DNA of 6,692 bases from Robiginitomaculum sp. GTDB taxonomy: Bacteria > Pseudomonadota > Alphaproteobacteria > Caulobacterales > Maricaulaceae. Under the pieces are notes generated by a model. That model ran no database searches. It was not told where the DNA came from and worked only from the letters and a program-made list of their open reading frames with translations. Position 1 is the stretch's first letter. Every line of letters begins with the position of its first letter. Below, in pieces: positions 1-4,909 of the stretch. Both the position numbers and the translations under genes were made by a program. The stretch spans positions 1 to 6,692 of the forward strand of contig JALSYJ010000340.1 in NCBI GenBank assembly GCA_027071965.1. Reading direction: 5' to 3'.

Positions 1-12
1 GGCATCGCGCAT
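1..12 (-). CDS. Probable start of a gene leaving the window (4 codons visible)
   Basis: An ATG on the minus strand at 12-10 opens the reading frame Met-Arg-Asp-Ala, which runs off the left edge. It is preceded by a good Shine-Dalgarno match (AAAGGA at 25-20, 7 bases from the ATG) inside a purine-rich stretch. That ribosome site is the only support, and four residues say nothing about function. The gene would lie on the same strand as the acp-spt-GNAT unit. A 250-base gap separates it from that unit, so it probably has its own promoter. A second ATG at 5-3 is an alternative start. Confidence 0.4.
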
Positions 13-262
13 ATCACTTTCCTTTCCAATTGCGGGAGGCATTGGTGTTTCCACAAACAATACCCGGCAGCTAACATTAGCTACTGTCCTGTAATCCATG
101 CCCAAATGAGCGAAGGCCTACAGGCTTCGGAAGTAATGAGTTCAAGGTTAGACTGCCAAAGCGCACAGAGCAATAAAAACCGCCGCGACATTTTGAAACA
201 TAAGGCTCATCACCCTGTGTCATCACGAGCTAAATTTGAGATTTAGAATAATTCAAAAGGAA
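13..262. other. Non-coding stretch between two minus-strand genes
   Basis: I see no convincing gene here. It should hold the end of the GNAT-gene transcript and the promoter of the gene starting at position 12. Visible structure is limited to a 14-base dyad (69-82), an imperfect GC-richer hairpin at 111-129 (CGAAG/CTTCG outer stem) and an AT-rich hairpin at 230-246 (CTAAAT/ATTTAG). Neither hairpin is followed by a T-run on the minus strand, so no intrinsic terminator can be called. No tRNA or known riboswitch is recognisable. Confidence 0.6.
69..82. repeat. Perfect dyad AGCTAA-CA-TTAGCT, possible operator
   Basis: Two exact 6-base arms in inverted orientation are separated by CA. The dyad lies 57 bases upstream of the start codon proposed at position 12, where a repressor or activator site would be expected. 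No clear -35/-10 pair could be matched to it, so the regulatory reading is only an inference from position and symmetry. Confidence 0.3.
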
Positions 263-1402
263 TCACAGTTCTTTTTCAAACACTTTGTATTTTTTGTACA
301 CTTTGCCGCCAACGCGCTCTATCAGGCGACGAACCGGCATATTGTCTTCCAAAATCCAGCCCATTTCCACCTGTTCCAGCGGTGAAGCCTTAATATAGCT
401 TTCTATGGAATATATCATCCTAAACGGCAAAAATTTTCCTAACATGCCATTGTCATATTTCTTGCGAACCCCCATCAGCATAACCCGTGCAGATTTAGGC
501 CCACGCACCTTAAGTCGCCATAATAATTTTAGCCAGCCAAAGGGCAGCAATCTACCATTTAGATCAGCAATCATTTCGTTTACATCAGGCACACAGACCA
601 AAAACCCGGCGACATCACCGTCCACTTCGGCAAAACAGGCCAGATTTGGATCAATTATCGGTCGCAGTTCAGCAGCCATATGGGCTATCTCAGGCTCAGT
701 CATTGGGACAAAGCCCCAATTGGTGTGCCACCCTTCGTTAAATATCGAAACTATTAACTCGATTTCCTGATCATAACGCTTCATATCTAGCTTGCGCAAA
801 CGCACCTTGTCTCCGGAATCCCGTTCCGCCAGCTTGCGCAAAGCATCAGGAAACAAGGTATTGGCATCGCGGATATAGGCCAGCATATTGGTTGCCGTCT
901 TATAGCCATTATCCAGTATCATGGCTTGCAGATACTTTGTATCATGGGGCATTAGCATCATGGAAGGGGTATCAAAACCATCGACCATAAGACCGACTTC
1001 CTGATTGATGGAGAGATTCATTGGCCCCTGCACCCTTGTCATACCTTTTTTGCGCAACCAGTCCTCGGCTGTTTGCAATAAGAGATTTGCAATTGCGGCA
1101 TCATCCTCACAGGCCAGCATACCAAAATGACCATTTTTTTCGCCTTGGGTTTTAATTGCCAACTGATCAATTTGTGCTGAAATACGGCCCACAAACCGAC
1201 CCTGCTTTTTCACCAGCCAGAATCTGGCTTCGGCATGATCAAAATACGGGTTCTTCTTTACATCGAGCAGAGCACGCCGTTCCATATGTAACGGCGTTAT
1301 CCAATTTGGATCGTTTTTATGCAATCGCTCCGGCAACTTAATAAATTCATCAAGAAGCTTTGCCGACGTAACAAGGATCAATTGCATATCTGTTTTGTTC
1401 AT
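263..1402 (-). CDS. GNAT-fold acyltransferase-like protein; candidate bacterial ceramide synthase
   Basis: The protein has 379 residues, no signal peptide and no evident membrane segment. The N-terminal part carries the block LPERLHKNDPNWITPL (residues 23-38) and a KKNPYFDHAEARFWLV block (49-64). Next come a GPMNLSINQEVGLMVDGFD block (126-144) and NEGWHTNWGF (222-231). The C-terminus looks like the end of an acetyltransferase fold, MGWILEDNMPVRRLIERVGG (347-366). These blocks fit a large, mostly uncharacterised GNAT-like family. From memory, the ceramide synthase (bCerS) of Caulobacter crescentus belongs to a similar family. The gene starts 21 bases after the spt-like stop, on the same strand, after an acp gene. 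The inferred job is therefore transfer of a fatty acyl group to the amine of sphinganine or 3-ketosphinganine. The general GNAT assignment is fairly safe; the ceramide synthase role rests mainly on context. The start at 1402 lacks a clear ribosome site. An ATG at 1387 (residue 6) is possible. Confidence 0.75.
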   Translation of the reverse strand: MNKTDMQLILVTSAKLLDEFIKLPERLHKNDPNWITPLHMERRALLDVKKNPYFDHAEARFWLVKKQGRFVGRISAQIDQLAIKTQGEKNGHFGMLACEDDAAIANLLLQTAEDWLRKKGMTRVQGPMNLSINQEVGLMVDGFDTPSMMLMPHDTKYLQAMILDNGYKTATNMLAYIRDANTLFPDALRKLAERDSGDKVRLRKLDMKRYDQEIELIVSIFNEGWHTNWGFVPMTEPEIAHMAAELRPIIDPNLACFAEVDGDVAGFLVCVPDVNEMIADLNGRLLPFGWLKLLWRLKVRGPKSARVMLMGVRKKYDNGMLGKFLPFRMIYSIESYIKASPLEQVEMGWILEDNMPVRRLIERVGGKVYKKYKVFEKEL

Positions 1403-1423
1403 CAGATTATTGCACCAGACCGA

Positions 1424-2725
1424 TCACGCCTGCGCCATGGCTTCATCCTTGTCTATGGATGTATCTTCTGAGGCTTCCTTACGCCGCGTGCCAACATTCA
1501 TCATCTCGACACTTGCACCTTGAGTTAGCGGGCATGGGATTAAACCAAGTTCACGTCCAATTCTGGTGCAAAGCTCCACCGCTAACGCAATTTGCTGGGA
1601 GCTGTGCGCGGCACTGATTGATGAGCGCAACAAAAACCATCCCGATGGTGTAGCTGGAGGTAGTGCCAGATTGGTATATACCCCGGCCTCTAGCAAGCCA
1701 TTCCACAAGGCAACGGCTTTTTGCGGGTCCTGCATGCGAATAGCAACAATCGGGCTTACCTGTGGACCTAAATCAAAACCGGCGTTTTTAAGACCTGCGT
1801 ATAATTGTGTGGCATTGTCCCATAATTTTGTTCGCAATTCCGTTGCCCCAGGAACCCGTGACAGGGCCTGACGGGCTGTGGCAACTACTGAGGGTGGTAA
1901 GGATGCCGTAAACATATATGGTCTGGAAGCCAGACGAACAATATCAAGCCCCGGCACATTGGAAATCAAAAAACCGCCAATAGTACCAATGCTTTTGGAA
2001 AAGGTGCCGGTTACAAATTCAACTTCATCCTCAACCCCGGCCAGTTCGCACAACCCACGCCCATTGGCACCCATAACGCCCAGCGAATGGGCTTCATCAA
2101 TCAACAGGCTTGCGCCATATTTGTTTTTTACTGCAATCATTTCCTTTAACGGAGATGTATCGCCCAGCATTGAGTAAATGCTCTCAATTACTATCAGTTT
2201 TTCACCGGGCTTATCAGCAAGGCGCTCAAGTTTTTTGGCCAGATTGACCGGATCATTATGACGAAAGCGAATAACCTGTGCATCGGATAATTTGCATGCA
2301 TCATGAATGGATGCATGACTGTCTGCATCAATAAGCAGATAATCATCGCGACCGGCTAATGTGCCAATAGCACCAAGATTGGCCATATAACCGGTTGAGT
2401 ATAAAATAGCATCCTTCATACCATAAAACTCAGCAAGTTCGCGCTCCAGTTCCTTATGGCCATCATAGCTACCATTGGCAATCCGCGAACCGGTGGTGCC
2501 GGTACCTTGCCCCCTTAAGGCCTCGACGCCCTTTTCAATACTGGCATCATCAAAGGTAAGGCCAAGATAATTATTAGTGCCGAGCAAAATAGTACGCCGT
2601 CCGTTCAAAACTGCCTCGGTAGGAGAAACAATCTCATCAAACTGTAAGGAAGAAGGGCTTTGACCAACAGATTTTAGTTGTTCATGAACATCGTTTAAAG
2701 CTTCAAATTTGTCAAAAATAGCCAT
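1424..2725 (-). CDS. spt: Serine palmitoyltransferase-like alpha-oxoamine synthase (PLP-dependent)
   Basis: This 433-residue protein belongs to the class II fold-type I PLP family (SPT, KBL, AONS and ALAS). These enzymes condense an amino acid with an acyl thioester and lose CO2. For SPT, serine plus acyl thioester gives 3-ketosphinganine, the first sphingolipid step. Visible landmarks are GTGTTGSRIANGSYDGH (74-90), the cofactor-stacking His137 in DADSHASI, Asp210 and His213 in LIDEAHSLG, and the Schiff-base Lys244 in GTFSKSIGTIGGF. Arg367 in PPATPSGWFLLRSS corresponds to the SPT arginine that handles the serine carboxylate. The GTFSKSxGTxGGF form and the neighbouring acp favour SPT over KBL or AONS. 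I chose the ATG at 2725: it lies 4 bases after the acp stop with AGAGGGGG 9 bases upstream, and MAIFDKFEAL resembles family N-termini. An upstream ATG at 2764 would add 13 residues and overlap acp. Residues after about 398 form a polar tail of roughly 35 residues not expected in the family. Confidence 0.88.
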   Translation of the reverse strand: MAIFDKFEALNDVHEQLKSVGQSPSSLQFDEIVSPTEAVLNGRRTILLGTNNYLGLTFDDASIEKGVEALRGQGTGTTGSRIANGSYDGHKELERELAEFYGMKDAILYSTGYMANLGAIGTLAGRDDYLLIDADSHASIHDACKLSDAQVIRFRHNDPVNLAKKLERLADKPGEKLIVIESIYSMLGDTSPLKEMIAVKNKYGASLLIDEAHSLGVMGANGRGLCELAGVEDEVEFVTGTFSKSIGTIGGFLISNVPGLDIVRLASRPYMFTASLPPSVVATARQALSRVPGATELRTKLWDNATQLYAGLKNAGFDLGPQVSPIVAIRMQDPQKAVALWNGLLEAGVYTNLALPPATPSGWFLLRSSISAAHSSQQIALAVELCTRIGRELGLIPCPLTQGASVEMMNVGTRRKEASEDTSIDKDEAMAQA

Positions 2726-2729
2726 TACT

Positions 2730-3005
2730 CTAGGCCCCCTCTTGTAACTTATACACCGCATCAACCAGATCGGAGATGGACTTTACTTCAGAAATCCGAT
2801 GTTCAGGAATGGTCAGGTCAAGTGCATCTTCCAGATCAAAAACAAAATCCATGATCGCAAGAGAATCCATTCCCAAATCGGTTAGTATAATGGTGTCGGG
2901 ACTGATATTAGCCGTTGCCTGCGCGTGTGGACGTAATTGCTGCACAATTTCCAGATAAACCGGATCCTCCAGCATATTACCTGCACTGCTGCGTTTGTCG
3001 GCCAT
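2730..3005 (-). CDS. acpR: Dedicated acyl carrier protein for the sphingolipid-type unit
   Basis: This is a small acidic protein of 91 residues. The phosphopantetheine attachment motif DLGMDSLAIMDFVFDLED (43-60) has Ser48 as the modified residue, and the helical pattern around it is that of ACPs. It is not the housekeeping AcpP, whose sequence around the serine is the much more conserved GADSLDTVE. A specialised ACP directly upstream of spt is known in Caulobacter and related Alphaproteobacteria, where it is needed for ceramide formation. By analogy it would carry the acyl chain used by the synthase. The start at 3005 has a strong ribosome site (GGGGGAA, 5 bases away). An ATG at 2975 (residue 11) is an alternative. 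The last codons contain the ribosome site of spt, which suggests translational coupling. Confidence 0.88.
   Translation of the reverse strand: MADKRSSAGNMLEDPVYLEIVQQLRPHAQATANISPDTIILTDLGMDSLAIMDFVFDLEDALDLTIPEHRISEVKSISDLVDAVYKLQEGA
2735..2742 (-). promoter_or_regulatory. Ribosome binding site that decides the spt start
   Basis: AGAGGGGG on the minus strand lies inside the last codons of acp and ends 9 bases before the ATG at 2725. The longer reading from the ATG at 2764 would put this site inside its own coding region. It therefore supports the shorter spt protein, with acp and spt translated in tandem. Confidence 0.6.
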
Positions 3006-3032
3006 TCTTGTTCCCCCGCACCATACTAAAAC

Positions 3033-3048
3033 GCCAGAATTAACTGGC
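3033..3048. repeat. Dyad GCCAG-AATTAA-CTGGC upstream of acp
   Basis: Perfect 5-base arms flank a 6-base AT spacer, 28 bases upstream of the acp start. It sits just downstream of the candidate -10 box (3057-3052), about where transcription would begin. It could be an operator or a small hairpin in the leader. On the minus strand GTTTTAG follows, too short a T-run for a convincing terminator. Confidence 0.35.
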
Positions 3049-3051
3049 TAG

Positions 3052-3080
3052 AACATATTTTCTGCGGAAAAATGATACAA
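3052..3080 (-). promoter_or_regulatory. Candidate promoter for the acp-spt-GNAT unit
   Basis: On the minus strand TTGTAT (3080-3075) and TATGTT (3057-3052) are separated by 17 bases. They match the sigma-70 consensus boxes at 3 and 4 of 6 positions. Transcription would start near 3045, leaving a leader of about 40 bases before the acp ATG. An alternative pair is TAGACA (3171-3166) with TATAGG (3146-3141), but its spacer is a poor 19 bases. Confidence 0.3.
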
Positions 3081-3236
3081 GAGCGGCTGCAGCACAGTCG
3101 CCCGGTGCCGCAGTAGATCCTACTTCATGTTCGCAGCCCACCTATATCCGGGTTGTTTTTGAAACTGTCTAGTCAACAAAGGTTTCATTTTTTGACATAA
3201 TGCAGTTCGGTGAAACAAAGGGACAATAATATTTAT

Positions 3237-3265
3237 TGGGCACTCTACCTGTAGCGGTCTATATT
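3237..3265 (+). promoter_or_regulatory. Candidate promoter for the exported-protein gene
   Basis: TGGGCA (3237-3242) and TATATT (3260-3265) are separated by 17 bases and match the sigma-70 boxes at 4 and 5 of 6 positions. The start of transcription would fall near 3272, giving a leader of about 75 bases before the ATG at 3346. This is a pattern match by eye only. Confidence 0.35.
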
Positions 3266-3345
3266 AAGACTATCGCTGTTCAGGCTGGGGTCAGAATTGT
3301 TTGGATAACATCCGTGCTGTTCTTGCATTGTAAAGGTTTAAGCTT

Positions 3346-4056
3346 ATGCGTTTGTATTTTGTCTCATCTTTAATCATATTCCTGCTGACCGGCCCTGCGT
3401 TTGCCAATTTACCCGATCGTGTGGAAACGGCCCTGCAAAAGCTAGAAGCCGCCAATCAATCGGTGCCAAGGTTTGCTTTTGAGCGCCAGACTTACAAGAA
3501 AAACGTCAAGGTGGAAGTTAAATACTTTGATCCTGGCCTGGATATTCCCGGCCACTGGCAGGTATTATTCCCCAGCAAGGAACAAGACCGCAGCCAACAT
3601 GAAAAGCTGCAAAAGAAATACGAAAGCTGGGATGGTAATTCCGACAAGGTAATGGTGATACCGGATTTGCGCAAAAGAATGAAAAATGGCGCAAAACTGG
3701 TTGGCAATACAGATGGCATGGAGGTCTATGAGTTTGACATTGCTGATGAATATATTCTTGAAGGTGGTGGACGCCGCTCTGATATACGCGAACATATAAA
3801 AGGTGAGGTGCACATTGATACAAATACCAATGATATTCGTAAAATCCGGTATTACTCGCCCCAAAAATTCAAGCCAATTTCGGTTGTAAGTTTAAGTGAG
3901 TATGAAATTGTTCAGCATGTTGGCCCAGCGTGGCAAGGTGGCCCAATTGTCCGACTTTATGAAACATCCAAGGTAAGGGGAAGCGCAGTAATTAAGAAAA
4001 TCGATGTGGATGAGATCATGATCAACGAAAAATTCAAACCGCTTCCGATGCAGTAA
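3346..4056 (+). CDS. Exported protein of unknown function
   Basis: The 236-residue product begins with a classic signal peptide: Arg2, a hydrophobic core (about residues 4-15) and the cleavage motif AFA before Asn21. The mature part, about 216 residues, contains no cysteine, so it is neither a lipoprotein nor disulfide-bonded. It should be periplasmic or loosely attached to the outer membrane. It starts with a short helical segment (21-37) and then shows alternating hydrophobic/polar stretches typical of beta-strands, for instance KVEVKYFDPG (55-64), GEVHIDTNTNDIRKIRYY (153-170) and KIDVDEIMINEKF (218-230). The pattern faintly recalls LolA-like or outer-membrane-sorting folds, but I do not recognise a family. 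AAAGG at 3332-3336 is a suitable ribosome site. It is divergent from the acp-spt unit and its last 23 bases overlap the 3' end of fdhD on the other strand. Confidence 0.8.
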   Translation: MRLYFVSSLIIFLLTGPAFANLPDRVETALQKLEAANQSVPRFAFERQTYKKNVKVEVKYFDPGLDIPGHWQVLFPSKEQDRSQHEKLQKKYESWDGNSDKVMVIPDLRKRMKNGAKLVGNTDGMEVYEFDIADEYILEGGGRRSDIREHIKGEVHIDTNTNDIRKIRYYSPQKFKPISVVSLSEYEIVQHVGPAWQGGPIVRLYETSKVRGSAVIKKIDVDEIMINEKFKPLPMQ

Positions 4057-4909
4057 ACTGCAATATTTCTACGGTTTTACGTTCAAAAATATACAAGGCA
4101 AGATTGGCTCGTCTGGCTGTTTCCACCGCATTTAAGGTTGGAGCTGCCAGACAGACCAATTGCCGAATTCCGGCCAGAGCGCATTTTTGTACCAACTCAT
4201 AAGTGCAACGACTGGAAAGTAGAGCAAACCCACATTCTGTCTCACCTGATTTTGCCCGGGCACCAATCATTTTATCAAGTGCATTATGCCGGCCAATATC
4301 TTCGCGCACGATGGTAAGATCACCATCTGGCGTTGCCCAACCAGCACCATGCACTGTGCGGTTGGCTTTGCGCATTGGCTGCTGTTCTGGCAGTGCAGCA
4401 ATGGCTTTGTGGATCGCTGCCGCCTTTGGTCTCTTCTTATCAAATGACAATCTGGGCAAAGGTCGCAAGGCATCGCCCAAGCTATCAACACCGCAAATTC
4501 CGCATCCGGCGCGTCCCCGGTGCGAGCGCCTTTGTTTATGCATCAAGAGCTTATCCATGCGACTTTTGGGAATATGTATGTGCAATTCAACACCAAGTTT
4601 TTGAGGTCTTATATCAATGTGCTCAAGCTCCGCAGGCTGATGTAAAATGCCTTCAGCCAAAGAAAATCCAAGCCCAAAGTCCTCAAGATCAGATGGTGTT
4701 GCCATCATTACCGCATGATCGTGACGATCATTCTTATGGCGATAAATCAAACCAATGGGAACTTCTGCCGGTAAAATCCATTGCGTGTGCCGTCCTGGGG
4801 CCTCAATGGATTTGGCACTGATAGTTGTGTCGTCTGCAAAAGGTTTCACAGGCTTGCTTCGGGCTGATGGAGACGGGTTTTGGTCTTGAGAGCGTGATTT
4901 TCCTGCCAT
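4034..4909 (-). CDS. fdhD: Formate dehydrogenase accessory sulfurtransferase FdhD
   Basis: FdhD takes sulfur from a cysteine desulfurase (IscS in E. coli) and passes it to the molybdenum cofactor of formate dehydrogenase, which is inactive without the sulfido ligand. It acts in the cytoplasm. Visible landmarks in the 291-residue reading are VMMATPSDLEDFGLGFSLAEGI (67-88), the two-cysteine motif GRAGCGICG with Cys136 and Cys139 (equivalent to Cys121/Cys124 of E. coli), the REDIGRHNALDK block (202-213) and SSRCTYELVQK (232-242). All are typical, and the length is close to the usual 260-280. The gene follows the dehydrogenase gene directly. The ATG at 4909 overlaps that gene by 64 bases and has no ribosome site. 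A GTG at 4849 overlaps the dehydrogenase stop as GTGA and would give a 271-residue protein without the polar N-terminal extension. I consider both starts open. Confidence 0.93.
   Translation of the reverse strand: MAGKSRSQDQNPSPSARSKPVKPFADDTTISAKSIEAPGRHTQWILPAEVPIGLIYRHKNDRHDHAVMMATPSDLEDFGLGFSLAEGILHQPAELEHIDIRPQKLGVELHIHIPKSRMDKLLMHKQRRSHRGRAGCGICGVDSLGDALRPLPRLSFDKKRPKAAAIHKAIAALPEQQPMRKANRTVHGAGWATPDGDLTIVREDIGRHNALDKMIGARAKSGETECGFALLSSRCTYELVQKCALAGIRQLVCLAAPTLNAVETARRANLALYIFERKTVEILQFTASEAV
4049..4062 (+). terminator. Weak hairpin at the end of the exported-protein gene
   Basis: TGCAG and CTGCA form a 5-base stem around a TAAA loop that contains the stop codon. ATATTTCT follows on the plus strand. 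The stem is short and the T-run broken, so termination here is doubtful. It is nevertheless the only hairpin near this convergent junction. No T-run follows on the minus strand. Confidence 0.2.

Larger units (their letters stand above)
3006..3345. other. Divergent intergenic region between acp and the exported-protein gene
   Basis: About 340 bases without a supportable gene separate two divergent start codons, so promoters for both directions should lie here. I see one weak candidate promoter on each strand and a GCCAG/CTGGC dyad close to acp, each listed separately. The middle (about 3085-3235) includes AT-rich patches and an isolated TTGACA at 3192-3197 with no partner at proper spacing. 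No small RNA or riboswitch could be recognised. Confidence 0.6.

Noticed and set aside
111..129. Hairpin CGAAG/CTTCG with inner CC/GG pairs, as a terminator
   Set aside because: The stem is imperfect (bulged G) and lacks a T-run on either side.
106..246. Plus-strand small frame of 46 codons starting MSEGLQASEVM
   Set aside because: There is no ribosome site before the ATG, no recognisable domain, and the composition looks like chance in a non-coding gap.
230..246. AT-rich hairpin CTAAAT/ATTTAG after the GNAT-like gene, as a terminator
   Set aside because: The 6-base stem has only two G-C-type pairs at most and no T-run follows on the minus strand.
1424..2725. Reading the PLP enzyme as KBL (glycine acetyltransferase) or AONS (biotin synthesis, BioF)
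   Set aside because: No tdh or bio genes are nearby, a dedicated ACP precedes it, and the lysine region GTFSKSIGTIGGF with the later arginine in FLLRSS fits SPT better. KBL or AONS is not fully excluded without phylogeny.
3192..3197. Perfect TTGACA as a plus-strand -35 box
   Set aside because: No acceptable -10 box occurs 16-18 bases downstream (ACAAAG there); the AT-rich TAATAT is about 29 bases away.
4333..4821. Long plus-strand frame opposite fdhD (162 codons)
   Set aside because: It is a shadow of fdhD: no domain, no ribosome site, and the minus-strand frame has full family motifs. The same holds for the plus-strand frames at 5647-6055 opposite the dehydrogenase gene.
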